Shown: positions 27,605 to 35,939, counted from the stretch's first letter. The stretch is DNA of 64,000 bases from Calothrix sp. PCC 7716 (GCF_019977735.1 NZ_AP025018.1:11350580-11414579); one strand, 5' to 3'. Notes: generated by a model from the sequence alone, not told the origin. Numbers and translations are program-made.

Positions 27605-28600
27605 GTGATAGTACGCTACGATTGGCAACTCGACTCAATACGCGAAATCTACAATACACCAATACTAGAGCTAGTCTATCAAGCAGCTAGCGTCCATCGC
27701 CAGTATCATAACCCTAAGCAAATTCAAGTTTGTAAGCTTATATCTATTAAAACAGGCGCCTGTCCTGAAGATTGTGGTTATTGTGCCCAGTCATCTCGCT
27801 ACAAAACAGAAGTAACACCCCAAGCACTTCTAGAAAAAGAAACAGTTCTTAATATTGCTCAACAAGCTCTAGCTAGTGGTATTAGTCGCGTTTGTATGGG
27901 CGCCGCTTGGCGTGAAGTACGCGATAATAAACAATTTGAGGAAGTTCTTGACATGGTTAAAGATGTCACCTCAATGGGATTAGAGGTTTGCTGCACGTTG
28001 GGAATGCTTACCGAAAACCAGGCAAAGCGTTTAGATGAAGCAGGACTCTACGCTTATAACCATAATCTCGATACTTCTCGCGATTATTACAGCACAATTA
28101 TTACCACACGAACCTACGACGACCGTCTCAATACAATAAATAACGTTCGTCAAACCAATGTAACCGTCTGTTCAGGTGGTATTTTAGGTTTGGGTGAAAC
28201 TGCCGAAGACCGAGTATCAATGCTGCATACTCTTTCAACGTTAAACCCTCATCCCGAATCGGTACCAATTAATATTCTTTCACAAGTTAAAGGCACACCC
28301 CTCGAAAATCAACCCGATGTCCCATTTTGGGATGTAATACGGATGATTTCCACTGCTCGCATTATTATGCCCACATCTGACGTGCGCTTAAGTGCAGGCA
28401 GAGCCAGACTATCTCAAGTCGAACAGGCATTTTGTTTTATGGCAGGCGCCAATTCTATCTTTTCCAGCGACGATGGACACATGCTCACCGTCACTACCCC
28501 CTGTCCTGGTTATGATGCCGATAGCGAATTACTTAACCTACTAGGATTATCCATGCGGGCGCCATTCGTCAAGAAACAAACCATACCCCAAACCATATAA
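27605..28600 (+). CDS. bioB: Biotin synthase
   Basis: Radical SAM enzyme that inserts sulfur into dethiobiotin, the last step of biotin synthesis. The [4Fe-4S] motif CPEDCGYC (Cys53, Cys57, Cys60) is intact, as are the later [16 protein letters not shown] and GGILGLGE segments and the arginine in SAGRARLS that helps ligate the [2Fe-2S] cluster. Its 331 residues are the usual length. The start codon is GTG, with AAGGA 9 nt upstream. A perfect hairpin follows the stop closely. No other bio gene is in the window, which is common in cyanobacteria. Confidence 0.96.
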   Translation: MIVRYDWQLDSIREIYNTPILELVYQAASVHRQYHNPKQIQVCKLISIKTGACPEDCGYCAQSSRYKTEVTPQALLEKETVLNIAQQALASGISRVCMGAAWREVRDNKQFEEVLDMVKDVTSMGLEVCCTLGMLTENQAKRLDEAGLYAYNHNLDTSRDYYSTIITTRTYDDRLNTINNVRQTNVTVCSGGILGLGETAEDRVSMLHTLSTLNPHPESVPINILSQVKGTPLENQPDVPFWDVIRMISTARIIMPTSDVRLSAGRARLSQVEQAFCFMAGANSIFSSDDGHMLTVTTPCPGYDADSELLNLLGLSMRAPFVKKQTIPQTI

Positions 28601-28605
28601 ATGAT

Positions 28606-28633
28606 GTAGAGACGCGATATATCGCGTCTCTAC
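28606..28633. terminator. Perfect palindromic repeat, GTAGAGACG family, between bioB and petL
   Basis: A 28-bp perfect palindrome with arms beginning GTAGAGACGCGAT. It lies 6 bp past the bioB stop and 5 bp past the petL stop on the other strand, so it can act as a two-way terminator for the convergent genes. Sister copies with different centres are at 42259-42286 and 52137-52164, so it is also a member of a dispersed family. Confidence 0.7.
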
Positions 28634-28637
28634 AAAA

Positions 28638-28730
28638 TTAAATAATTTTAGCCGCGCGTAGCCCAAACAAAAGACCTACAGCCAAAGCAAAAAAGGCGCC
28701 AATATAAAGAACGAAGAAAATAGTACCCAT
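28638..28730 (-). CDS. petL: Cytochrome b6f complex subunit PetL
   Basis: Tiny gene of 30 codons. The product is one hydrophobic helix: it starts MGTIFFVLYIGAFF and ends GLLFGLRAAKII. The GLLFGLR-x-AK ending and the 30-32 residue length match cyanobacterial PetL, a small peripheral subunit of the thylakoid cytochrome b6f complex that stabilises the dimer. GGAG lies 9 nt before the ATG. It converges with bioB across a shared hairpin. The closely similar PetG, PetN and PsbX-like single-helix proteins are alternatives, but the C-terminus fits PetL best. Confidence 0.72.
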   Translation of the reverse strand: MGTIFFVLYIGAFFALAVGLLFGLRAAKII

Positions 28731-29038
28731 TTTAAGTTTCTCCACAAATATTCATCATTCTATATTCAATCATCCCGCACTACACTTGTAAAACCGGGTT
28801 TTTTGGTACAGAGCGTAAAACTACGTAAACTTTACGTTAACTTATTAAAATTTTTAACAGGATTTCGTAATTACTTTATAGTTATAGATTGTATTTAAGC
28901 GATATTGAAGCGAAAATCGGAATCTGGAAAGATTTGAGTCCCGTCCGGAATATCGTTCAGTACACACGTATATCAAAGAAATAACCAGCACTTGCTGTAC
29001 CCTTATTAGATTAAATACACCTACCAAACGAGTTATAG
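28731..29038. promoter_or_regulatory. Divergent intergenic region between petL and the first CAP gene
   Basis: No gene is seen in these 308 bases. At 28823-28837 there is a perfect inverted repeat ACGTAAA-C-TTTACGT, a possible operator. A half copy of an AAACCGGGTTT repeat is at about 28792. Promoters for both flanking genes must lie here. Confidence 0.4.
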
Positions 29039-29578
29039 ATGATTCGACAAACTGCTTTTGGCATAGCTCTAAGTACGATTGTCCTTGCTAGCGGGTTAAC
29101 AAATGCCATACCAACCCAGATTTCAGCAAAAAAAGTTAATCAAGTAAAATCAGTGCCAATTACCAGTCAAGCTGTACTAACTGGTAATTTCAATACCAGC
29201 GAGTTAGAAAAATCTGTTTTTGAGCAAATCAACCGCTATCGAACTTCTAAAGGTTTATCGAGACTGACGCTCAATAGCAGAATTTCAAAGCAAGCAAGGG
29301 TTCACAGTCGAAATATGGCTAGTGGCAAAGTCCCTTTTAGCCACAATGGGTTTGAAAAGCGCGTCAAATCAACAGCAGTTCGTTACCAAAGCGCTGCTGA
29401 AAACGTTGCTTTTAATCAAGGGTACGATGACCCTGTTGCTGAAGCAATTCGCGGTTGGATTAAAAGTCCTGGTCACTTAAAAAATCTTAAGGGCAATTAC
29501 AACCTGACTGGTATCGGAGTTGCCACCAATAAAGAAGGACAGGTCTATCTCACTCAAATTTTTATTCTGAATCGATAA
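29039..29578 (+). CDS. Secreted CAP/SCP-domain protein 1
   Basis: Protein of 179 residues with a signal peptide (positively charged MIRQ followed by a hydrophobic stretch ending before IPTQISAKK). From about residue 55 it is a CAP (cysteine-rich secretory/PR-1) domain: VFEQINRYRTSKGLSRL, the histidine in ARVHSRNMASG, the SHNGFEKRV segment, SAAENVAFN and WIKSPGHLKNL with the second metal-type histidine, ending GIGVATNKEGQVYLTQIF. Bacterial members are extracellular and of largely unknown function. A paralogue follows 152 bp downstream on the same strand. No cysteines support disulfides, as usual in bacterial members. Confidence 0.9.
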   Translation: MIRQTAFGIALSTIVLASGLTNAIPTQISAKKVNQVKSVPITSQAVLTGNFNTSELEKSVFEQINRYRTSKGLSRLTLNSRISKQARVHSRNMASGKVPFSHNGFEKRVKSTAVRYQSAAENVAFNQGYDDPVAEAIRGWIKSPGHLKNLKGNYNLTGIGVATNKEGQVYLTQIFILNR

Positions 29579-29730
29579 TGATTTATAAATAATAAGTGCA
29601 AACACTTAATAAATATCTTTGTATGTGTCAATTTAGAAACTGTCCTCAAACCGATTTTTACGTAAGCAGAGAAAAATTTATCGGTGTAGATTAAAACAGT
29701 GTTCCCTATTAATTGACGAGCTAGATATTT

Positions 29731-30258
29731 ATGAACCGACATGTTATTACTATCGGTGCTATTTTACTCGCAAGCGGACTTGTTTCGCTGCCAAACAGCA
29801 CTTCCGCAAACACGCGGCTATCTTCCAGACAGGCGCCGCGTGCTATCCAGGTTGCACAATCTACCACTGTCAATATTGCTACTATAGAACGATCAATTTT
29901 TGACCAAATCAACCAGTATCGCACATCAAAAGGACTGTCTAAATTAACACGCAATACTAAAATAGATAATCAGGCTAGAACGCACAGCCAAAACATGGCT
30001 AACGGCAAAATTCCATTTAGCCACCAAGATTTTAGTAATCGCGTCAAGTCTATAGGCATTGCTTATAATGGCGCCGCTGAAAATATAGCATACAACCAAG
30101 GTTATAAAGACCCAGCAACTCAAGCTGTTCAAGGTTGGCTCAAAAGTCAGGGTCATAAGCAAAACATCGAAGGCAATTACAGCCAAACTGGAATTGGTGT
30201 AGCAGCTAATAGTAAAGGAGAAATCTACTTCACCGAGATTTTCATCAATAACAAGTGA
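29731..30258 (+). CDS. Secreted CAP/SCP-domain protein 2
   Basis: Tandem paralogue of the preceding gene, 175 residues. A signal peptide with MNRHVITIGAILLASGLVS opens it. The CAP domain has IFDQINQYRTSKGLSKL, ARTHSQNMANG, FSHQDFSNRV, GAAENIAYN and WLKSQGHKQNIEG, ending GIGVAANSKGEIYFTEIF. Both histidines and the ENIAY acidic residue are kept, so the presumed metal cavity is intact. The pair probably arose by local duplication. They share about two thirds of residues in the domain and little in the signal region. Role unknown; possibly cell-surface. Confidence 0.9.
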   Translation: MNRHVITIGAILLASGLVSLPNSTSANTRLSSRQAPRAIQVAQSTTVNIATIERSIFDQINQYRTSKGLSKLTRNTKIDNQARTHSQNMANGKIPFSHQDFSNRVKSIGIAYNGAAENIAYNQGYKDPATQAVQGWLKSQGHKQNIEGNYSQTGIGVAANSKGEIYFTEIFINNK

Positions 30259-30385
30259 TAGTGCTGAGTAGAAAGTGCTGAGTGCTGAGTAGATGATATA
30301 GTGCTGAGTAGAAAGTGCTGAGTGCTGAGTAGAGATAATATAGTGTAATTGTCTTTTTACTCAGCACTCAGCACTCATTACTCTT
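30259..30385. repeat. Heptamer repeats in both orientations
   Basis: GTGCTGAGTAGAAAGTGCTGAGT occurs twice in direct order (30263-30290 and 30301-30328, quoted only by positions and core GTGCTGAGT), followed by the inverse ACTCAGCACTCAGCACTC at 30359-30377. The stretch can form a long imperfect hairpin directly after the CAP gene and before the exonuclease gene. Confidence 0.75.
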
Positions 30386-31015
30386 ATGACCCTACCTGAT
30401 TTCCAAGTTTGCGACAGCGATATAGATGAAGCGACTCTATCGACTTATTTAAAAAGTGATGCGATTGCTGTTGATACAGAAACAATGGGACTATTACCAC
30501 AACGTGACCGTTTGTGCTTAGTTCAATTATGTAATAGTGACGCTCAAGTTACGGCAATTCGGATTTTACGTGGACAAACCGAAGCCAAAAACTTAAAAAA
30601 ACTGCTTGAAGCGACAAATACCGTTAAAATTTTCCACTTCGCGCGTTTTGACCTCGCTGCACTGCGCTACAATCTTGGCATCAATGTCCAGCCTGTTTTT
30701 TGCACTAAAATAGCCAGTAAACTCGCGCGTACCTACACAAACCGTCACGGACTCAAAGAATTAATCCTCGAACTCGAAAAAGTAGAACTTGACAAAAGCG
30801 CACAAAGTTCTGACTGGGGAAACGCAGTTAACCTAAGCGAAGCTCAGTTAAGTTATGCTGCCAACGATGTTCGCTACCTAATTAGCGCACGGCAAAAACT
30901 AATAGATATGCTGAAACGCGAAGAACGCTACGACATGGCAGAGCAGTGTTTTCAATGTTTGCCCACAATCGTAACGTTAGATTTAATGCAGTTCAAAGAT
31001 TTATTTGAACACTAA
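30386..31015 (+). CDS. RNase D-like 3'-5' exonuclease (short form)
   Basis: DEDD-family exonuclease of 209 residues consisting only of the catalytic domain. Exo I is AVDTETMGL (Asp and Glu), Exo II is HFARFDLAAL, and Exo III is YAANDVRYL with Tyr, so it is the DEDDy subtype of RNase D and Werner exonuclease. The HRDC domains found in Escherichia coli RNase D are missing, as is usual for cyanobacterial short forms. It may trim stable RNA 3' ends. It stands between two heptamer repeat blocks. A second, longer relative is at 55630-56541. Confidence 0.9.
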   Translation: MTLPDFQVCDSDIDEATLSTYLKSDAIAVDTETMGLLPQRDRLCLVQLCNSDAQVTAIRILRGQTEAKNLKKLLEATNTVKIFHFARFDLAALRYNLGINVQPVFCTKIASKLARTYTNRHGLKELILELEKVELDKSAQSSDWGNAVNLSEAQLSYAANDVRYLISARQKLIDMLKREERYDMAEQCFQCLPTIVTLDLMQFKDLFEH

Positions 31016-31156
31016 CATAAATAGTTAAAAGTGCTGAGTGCTGAGTTCTGAGTTAGGAGCTAGGAGTTAGAAGTTAGGAATTAATTAGAAATTAGTAGTT
31101 AAAAGTCTCAACTCAGCACTCAGCACTCAACACTCAGCACTCAACACTCAGCACTC
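31016..31156. repeat. Heptamer repeats, inverted pair between convergent genes
   Basis: GTGCTGAGTGCTGAGT at 31030-31045 is mirrored by ACTCAGCACTCAGCACTCAAC at 31111-31155. A TAGGAGTTAG-type repeat lies between them. The fold-back lies between the convergent exonuclease and rhodanese genes and could terminate both. Confidence 0.7.
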
Positions 31157-31609
31157 TTACACTTCTTTATTTTGGGTTTCTGTATGATTCTTAATGCGTG
31201 CTACAACGTTGTAATCATCGGCGCCAGCAGGAGTCATGGATTCAACAATACCTTCAGTTGGTCCACCAATAGCTTTCCATGCTGCCAAACCGCCTCTTAA
31301 TTCTGATATGCTTTCATATCCAGCACTTCTAAGATGTTGTGCTGCTTGTGCAGTTTGCTCTTCACCTTCACCATAAAGGTAGATGTCACGACTTTTTTGG
31401 ATTGTAGCTGCCATTCTTTCCAAATCTTCTAATGGCATTGACATGGCACCCATAATATGCCCTTCATTAAATGCTCTACGCTCACGCACGTCAATAATTG
31501 TGAAAGCTGGCTCACCCCATTCAAGACGTGATTTTAATGCATGAACATCCGAACGGTCATTGGTAGGTGGCTCTTGAGGAATGATATTATCGAAAAGTTT
31601 GTTAGCCAT
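31157..31609 (-). CDS. Rhodanese-like domain protein lacking the catalytic cysteine
   Basis: Single rhodanese domain of 150 residues: FTIIDVRERRAFNEGHIMGAMSMPLEDL, then DIYLYGEGEEQTAQAAQHLRSAGYESISELRGGLAAWK. In active sulfurtransferases the loop after DIYLY starts with the persulfide cysteine. Here that position (residue 80) is Gly, so the protein should not carry sulfur. Cysteine-less rhodanese domains act as binding or regulatory modules elsewhere. GGGGAG upstream supports the start. A separate promoter is likely since the gene upstream is 170 bp away. Confidence 0.85.
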   Translation of the reverse strand: MANKLFDNIIPQEPPTNDRSDVHALKSRLEWGEPAFTIIDVRERRAFNEGHIMGAMSMPLEDLERMAATIQKSRDIYLYGEGEEQTAQAAQHLRSAGYESISELRGGLAAWKAIGGPTEGIVESMTPAGADDYNVVARIKNHTETQNKEV

Positions 31610-31779
31610 ATAATTTTCTCCCCGACATTTAAAGATGCCAGATATTTTTCAGAAATTTGATTACTAACAAGAATTTATCTAACACTAACCAGAATTTAAT
31701 CTTTCCATAGAGTGAAGCGTGAAGATATATATCTTTGGTTATAATATCTCTCCTTCACGCTTATATAACTCAATCTATT

Positions 31780-32289
31780 TTAAGCAAGCACAAAGTCAAC
31801 ATCATTAGTTCCAGCAGCTTGAGATTGACCAGAAGTTAATAATTGTCCATTGACATCAACGGCAAAAGGTGTTCCTGCTAAGTTCAGGTTGTAATCAGTT
31901 TTATCACCTGTATAGCCAACACTGGCAATCATTTTACGTCCAGCATCTGTATACTGAAATGCCATCATTTGGTTTTTATTTTGCTTGTTATCTTGTGCCC
32001 AAATAACCATGTACTGCTGACCTTGGTAGTCAAAAATTTTGGGTGGACGGTTAGGAACATATCGACCTGCATCTCCAAAACTTGCATCTAAAAAGGATTG
32101 TACAGAACTTGGTTCTACAGTAGCATAAGCAACTTCTTCAGGTGATGTTGGTTCCGCATCACCTTGACTTTCATCAACGACTTCTTCTTCTCCACGATTT
32201 TTAAAATAATCTACTGCTGCCTTCGTTCCAATTGCACCAACGGTAGCGATACCCGCACCAACTAATACATTACGAAGTAAATTATTCAT
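31780..32289 (-). CDS. Conserved hypothetical membrane-anchored protein
   Basis: Protein of 169 residues. The N-terminus has one glycine- and alanine-rich hydrophobic segment (LLRNVLVGAGIATVGAIGTKAAV), either an uncleaved anchor or a glycine-zipper helix, followed by an acidic linker (EEEVVDESQGDAE) and a compact soluble domain with FDYQGQQYMVIWAQDNKQNKNQMMAFQYTDAGRKM. I do not recognise the family. AGGAG lies 6 nt before the ATG. No operon partner is obvious: neighbours on the same strand are about 170-200 bp away. Confidence 0.7.
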   Translation of the reverse strand: MNNLLRNVLVGAGIATVGAIGTKAAVDYFKNRGEEEVVDESQGDAEPTSPEEVAYATVEPSSVQSFLDASFGDAGRYVPNRPPKIFDYQGQQYMVIWAQDNKQNKNQMMAFQYTDAGRKMIASVGYTGDKTDYNLNLAGTPFAVDVNGQLLTSGQSQAAGTNDVDFVLA

Positions 32290-32395
32290 CGTTTCTCCTG
32301 ATGGATTTAAAGTATCGTGGATAATACTATCATTAACTCTGTAAAATTATAAATATATTCGATTTTTTTATACATTTGATAATCTAAAATCTTAT

Positions 32396-32473
32396 AAACC
32401 GGGTTTCTTTGTTGATACATTGTGATAAAAACGACAATTTGTCTGCGACAATGAATGCGTAGAAACCCGGTTT
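32396..32473. terminator. Long-loop inverted repeat after pdxA
   Basis: Arms AAACCGGGTTTCT (32396-32408) and AGAAACCCGGTTT (32461-32473) pair perfectly over 13 bp around a 52-nt loop. It lies 13 bp past the pdxA stop. Half copies of the same arm occur near 28792 and 52188, so it belongs to a dispersed family. Confidence 0.55.
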
Positions 32474-32485
32474 CTTTTATTAAGG

Positions 32486-33550
32486 TTATACAAAAAGAGA
32501 TTTTTGCTCTTTGCGCTGAATAGATAAAGATTGGGCTAATTCAATTGCTGCTATCATACTTGTAGCATCGGCAATACCCTTCAAAGCAATATCAAATGCA
32601 GTACCGTGGTCTGGAGAAGTGCGAACAAAAGGTAAACCAATAGAAGTATTAACCGCGCGGTCAAACGCCATTAACTTAACGGGTATTAAACCTTGGTCAT
32701 GGTATAGTGCAAGGTAAGCATCAGCAGGATTAGAGTTTTGATTTCCATACCAACTCTTACCAGGTTTTACCCACATGGTATCTGGTGGAATGGGGCCATC
32801 TAGTTGTAAGTTGCCACGATTTTGTTCTTCTAGCCAAGGAATTAACCAGTCACGTTCCTCAGTTCCCAGTTGTCCTTGTTCACCACTATGAGGATTTAAC
32901 CCAGAAACCGCAATTTTAGGATGTTCAATACCAAAATCTTTTTTTAAGCACTCTACTAATAAATCTAGTTTCTGCGTCATTAACTCTGGAGTTAATACTT
33001 TAGATACTTGACATAACGGAATATGTGTAGTTGCAAGTAATGTCCTAAGTATCCAACCAGTGTGAGGAGAACGCGCGACAAATAACATACCCACACGTTT
33101 GGCGCCAGATTTTTCTTGTAAAAGTTCAGTTTGTCCTGGGTAATTATATCCTGCTGCCTTCCACGCTGACTTTGCTATCGGCGCCGTGACAATAGCATCA
33201 AACTCACCTGCAACCGCACTCTGTATAGCCAATTCTAAAAAAGCAAAACTCGCTCTTCCGCTTGCAGCCGAACCTTCTCCAGGAATAATATTAGCTATAG
33301 TAGCGGCGCCTATCTCAACATCTAAGATTTTTAATTCCGATGGTTCAACTAGCTTACCTATACCGTCAATAGATTTAAGTTTAGTGTACGTGTCAACAAG
33401 TAAACTGCGGGTACCTACAACAGTAATATCAAATTCACGAAATTGTGAATCTGATAAAGCTTTCAAAACTACCTCCGGTCCTATCCCCGCAGGGTCTCCC
33501 AAAGTAATTGCCAAACGAGGACGCTTGGTTGCGTGACTTGATTCAAACAT
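32486..33550 (-). CDS. pdxA: 4-hydroxythreonine-4-phosphate dehydrogenase
   Basis: NAD-dependent enzyme of the DXP-dependent pyridoxal phosphate pathway; it oxidises and decarboxylates 4-phosphohydroxy-threonine to 3-amino-2-oxopropyl phosphate. [20 protein letters not shown] near the N-terminus, [14 protein letters not shown], the metal-site [14 protein letters not shown] and the end segment [12 protein letters not shown] are all present. Length about 354 residues is typical. The frame opens at a TTG at 33583, but the ATG at 33550 matches family N-termini. dxs at 37582 supplies the common precursor DXP, though the two genes are not an operon. Confidence 0.95.
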   Translation of the reverse strand: MFESSHATKRPRLAITLGDPAGIGPEVVLKALSDSQFREFDITVVGTRSLLVDTYTKLKSIDGIGKLVEPSELKILDVEIGAATIANIIPGEGSAASGRASFAFLELAIQSAVAGEFDAIVTAPIAKSAWKAAGYNYPGQTELLQEKSGAKRVGMLFVARSPHTGWILRTLLATTHIPLCQVSKVLTPELMTQKLDLLVECLKKDFGIEHPKIAVSGLNPHSGEQGQLGTEERDWLIPWLEEQNRGNLQLDGPIPPDTMWVKPGKSWYGNQNSNPADAYLALYHDQGLIPVKLMAFDRAVNTSIGLPFVRTSPDHGTAFDIALKGIADATSMIAAIELAQSLSIQRKEQKSLFV

Positions 33551-33593
33551 AAAGGAAGCACTTCCAAATAAAAAAATATACAAAATTATCTTG

Positions 33594-33619
33594 TGGAATG
33601 GGCATCCTTGCCCGTTCCA
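33594..33619. repeat. Hairpin repeat, TGGAATGGGC family
   Basis: Arms TGGAATGGGC and GCCCGTTCCA with a 6-nt loop and one mismatch. Related copies occur at about 45316-45400, 58176-58201, 58858-58885 and 63893-63956. It sits between the divergent pdxA and ABC ATPase genes. Confidence 0.75.
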
Positions 33620-33672
33620 AACTTAAGAGCTACATTACAATTTAATGGTTATGAGAGAAGACCGACAAATAA

Positions 33673-34752
33673 ATGGCAAACGTTCGTCTTGAAAATATCA
33701 AACGCCGCTTTAACAATGTTACAGCGATAGAGGATATCACCTTTGAGATACCTGATGGTGAGTTTTGGGTGCTAGTTGGCCCAAGTGGATGCGGAAAGTC
33801 TACAATACTGCGAACAATAGCAGGGTTAGAAAATGCCACATCGGGAAATCTCTACATTGGGGAAACCTTAGTTAATAATGTCCCAGCACGACAACGGGAC
33901 GTGGCAATGGTATTTCAGAATTATGCCCTATATCCCCATATGTCGGTAGGTGAGAATATTGCCTTTGGGATGAAAATGCGGAAGATGGAACCTAGAGTTA
34001 TTCAACAGCGTGTTGCAGAAGTTGCTGCTTCTTTATCGTTAGAACATCTGCTAGACCGTAAACCCAAACAGCTTTCTGGTGGACAGCAACAGCGAGTCGC
34101 ATTAGGAAGAGCTATTGCCAGACAAGCACAAGTATTTTTACTCGACGAACCACTATCAAACTTAGACGCACAACTGCGTGATGACACACGCGCAGAGTTA
34201 AAACAGTTACATCAAAATTTACGTAACACAACAGTATATGTCACCCACGACCAAGTAGAGGCAATGACTCTAGCAGATAAAATCGTGGTATTAAGCCAAG
34301 GGCATATTCAACAAATCGGAGACCCACAAACAATTTACAACCAACCAGCGAACCGAATGGTGGCAACTTTCATTGGTAATCCACCCATGAATATTTTACC
34401 AGCGAAATTTACAGGTGGCGCCTTTGATATTTCAGGTCAAGCACTACCGCTACCTGCTTCCATGAAAAAATTCAATTTTTCAACAGCACAACAACTTGAC
34501 TTAGGCATTAGACCCGAACATATAAATATTTCTTCTGAACCATCAGCTTTAGTAGTTGATGTCAAAGTTGTCGAACCATTAGGACGAGAAACACTAATAC
34601 GCGCGACTATACCCGGTTCACTACAAACCCTAAGCATACAGGCGCCTGGAAACATACGTCCTCACCCTGGTGACAAATTAAATTTAAACCTTGACTTAGA
34701 TTATTTATTCGTATTCGATGCCACCACAGGCAACAAATTATACCCCTTGTAG
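33673..34752 (+). CDS. Sugar ABC transporter ATPase, MalK/UgpC type
   Basis: ATP-binding subunit of a carbohydrate importer of the CUT1 class, 359 residues. Walker A VGPSGCGKST, Q-loop NYALYPHM, signature LSGGQQQRVALGRA, Walker B VFLLDEPLSNLDA and switch histidine VTHDQ are all intact. From about residue 235 a TOBE/OB-like regulatory region follows (FIGNPPMNILPA, LGIRPEHI). No permease or binding-protein genes are adjacent. In several cyanobacteria one such ATPase serves multiple permeases from elsewhere, so that is likely here. Related to GgtA/ThuK-type proteins, but specificity is not deducible. Confidence 0.92.
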   Translation: MANVRLENIKRRFNNVTAIEDITFEIPDGEFWVLVGPSGCGKSTILRTIAGLENATSGNLYIGETLVNNVPARQRDVAMVFQNYALYPHMSVGENIAFGMKMRKMEPRVIQQRVAEVAASLSLEHLLDRKPKQLSGGQQQRVALGRAIARQAQVFLLDEPLSNLDAQLRDDTRAELKQLHQNLRNTTVYVTHDQVEAMTLADKIVVLSQGHIQQIGDPQTIYNQPANRMVATFIGNPPMNILPAKFTGGAFDISGQALPLPASMKKFNFSTAQQLDLGIRPEHINISSEPSALVVDVKVVEPLGRETLIRATIPGSLQTLSIQAPGNIRPHPGDKLNLNLDLDYLFVFDATTGNKLYPL

Positions 34753-34880
34753 CACAGGCATCTTGCCTGTGCATTGATGTTAAGTATGATTACGATTTTA
34801 AATATCTGTACTAATGTTACTGTTATTTTTCTTTAAAAAAGAATATTCCCACAAATAATTACGCTATCCTCAGCAATATA
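34753..34880. repeat. Hairpin repeat of the CACAGGCA family after the ATPase gene
   Basis: GCACAGGCA and TGCCTGTGC pair around TCT directly after the stop at 34752 and may terminate the gene. Similar stems are at about 42174-42200, 44364, 53794-53816 and 59378. Confidence 0.6.
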
Positions 34881-34907
34881 AAGTCAATATCGACTCAATA
34901 TTGACTT
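34881..34907. promoter_or_regulatory. Perfect 10-bp inverted repeat upstream of a hypothetical gene
   Basis: AAGTCAATAT (34881-34890) and ATATTGACTT (34898-34907) form a perfect inverted repeat with a 7-nt spacer. It ends 18 bp before the ATG of the next gene. Position and symmetry suggest an operator or a translation-controlling hairpin. Confidence 0.5.
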
Positions 34908-34925
34908 CTATAGCCAGAGGTGTGT

Positions 34926-35396
34926 ATGAGTAACAAGTCAAAGAAAAATTTCCGCTCCGAGTGGAGAACCCTAACCGAACTAGGCGCCGAGTTTGGAAAA
35001 TCAGCAATAGCCTTCGGTAAAATATTAAAAGAAAACGGGTTACGCGATGCAGAAGGTTTACCCACAGAAGCAGCAAACGGACTCTTCCAGAAAATTGAGC
35101 CGAACCAAGGTAAACCTTACTACCTGTGGAATCATCAAGAAGTCGTTAATTTCCTACAATCCAAAGGAATTAACCCAGTAAATAACGCAGCCGATGCACT
35201 AAAAGATACAGAAGCACGTAAATTAGCGCGCGAGTATATAGAAGCGCAGAAGCTTGACGACGAAGGTTCCAAGCTTGGTTACATGATGTTGTGCGAAATG
35301 GTGGATGATATCAAAAAAATTGGACTAGACAGATTTAACATCGCTTTGAAAGCAGTTGGTTATAAAGGTGAACCTGTGACACTCGAAGGTTGGTAG
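34926..35396 (+). CDS. Conserved hypothetical protein (156 aa)
   Basis: Soluble protein of 156 residues without signal peptide. The N-terminal part (LTELGAEFGKSAIAFGKILKENGLRDAEGLPT ...) looks like a small helical DNA-binding-like domain that ends in a YLWNHQEVVNFLQSKG motif. The C-terminal part is helical (TEARKLAREYIEAQKLDDEGSKLGYMMLCEMVDDIKKIG). I do not recognise a named family. The ATG at 34926 is preferred over a GTG two codons upstream because GAGG lies 5 nt ahead. A perfect inverted repeat just upstream may regulate it. Confidence 0.65.
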   Translation: MSNKSKKNFRSEWRTLTELGAEFGKSAIAFGKILKENGLRDAEGLPTEAANGLFQKIEPNQGKPYYLWNHQEVVNFLQSKGINPVNNAADALKDTEARKLAREYIEAQKLDDEGSKLGYMMLCEMVDDIKKIGLDRFNIALKAVGYKGEPVTLEGW

Positions 35397-35451
35397 TAAT
35401 TTCAATTTGTAACTCTCTAGCAAAGAAAATAAAATAGTTATAGTTAGGGCA

Positions 35452-35712
35452 ATGCCAAAGAAAATAAGAGAATTAAAGGCAAAGGTGGCAAAAGTCGGCT
35501 ATGTCCTTGAACCAGGTCGAGGTAAAGGAAGTCACACGTATTAGAAACACCCTTTGCTGCCTAAAGAACCCTTAACCATTCCAGTTAAAGATGGAGATGA
35601 TGCTCCACTATATTTAGAGAAGAGTATTGAGAGGGTGTTGAAAAAGTTGGAAGAAGTGCAAAAACAAGAACAAGAAAAACAAGAACAAGAAAAACAGGAA
35701 GGTGAAGAATGA
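35452..35712 (+). pseudogene. hicA: HicA-type toxin gene broken by a nonsense codon
   Basis: From ATG 35452 the frame reads a HicA mRNA-interferase start, MPKKIRELKAKVAKVGYVLEPGRGKGSHTY, then TAG at 35542-35544, then the rest of HicA, KHPLLPKEPLTIPVKDGDDAPLYLEKSIERVLKKLEE, with a Q/E/K-rich tail to TGA at 35710-35712. The catalytic histidine (GSH) is before the stop. In relatives the stop position is often Trp, so a single TGG-to-TAG change explains it. Apart from the stop, the frame is intact. It overlaps the antitoxin gene by ATGA, the usual hicAB arrangement. Confidence 0.8.
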
Positions 35713-35939
35713 GCTATCACTACAGTATGGTAATTCAATGGTCGCAAGAAGACCAACTTTTCTTAGTCCACTTGCCCGAATTTCCCTGGCAGGAGTTTCA
35801 TACGCATGGTAGGACTTATGAAGAAGCAGCAAAAAATGGTCAAGAAGTGATTGAAGCTTTTGTTGAAATGCTGAGTGAACAAAATCAACCACTACCTGAA
35901 CCTCGAATGCTTCCTACAAAGCCTTTGCAAGTTGCCTAA
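35709..35939 (+). CDS. hicB: HicB-family antitoxin
   Basis: Protein of 76 residues with the HicB partial RNase H-like fold: MVIQWSQEDQLFLVHLPEFPWQEFHTHGRTYEEAAKNGQEVIEAFVEML. This short type lacks a C-terminal ribbon-helix-helix, so it may need a partner to bind DNA. It neutralises HicA. With hicA carrying a stop codon directly upstream and overlapping, it may be an orphan antitoxin kept by residual function, or suppression may yield some toxin. Expression depends on translation coupling through the ATGA overlap, which the nonsense codon would weaken. Confidence 0.85.
   Translation: MSYHYSMVIQWSQEDQLFLVHLPEFPWQEFHTHGRTYEEAAKNGQEVIEAFVEMLSEQNQPLPEPRMLPTKPLQVA

Noticed and set aside
35541-35892. 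Minus-strand frames opposite hicAB
   Set aside because: The Phe/Leu/Cys-rich runs are the reverse of the Gln/Glu/Lys-rich HicA tail and have no support of their own.
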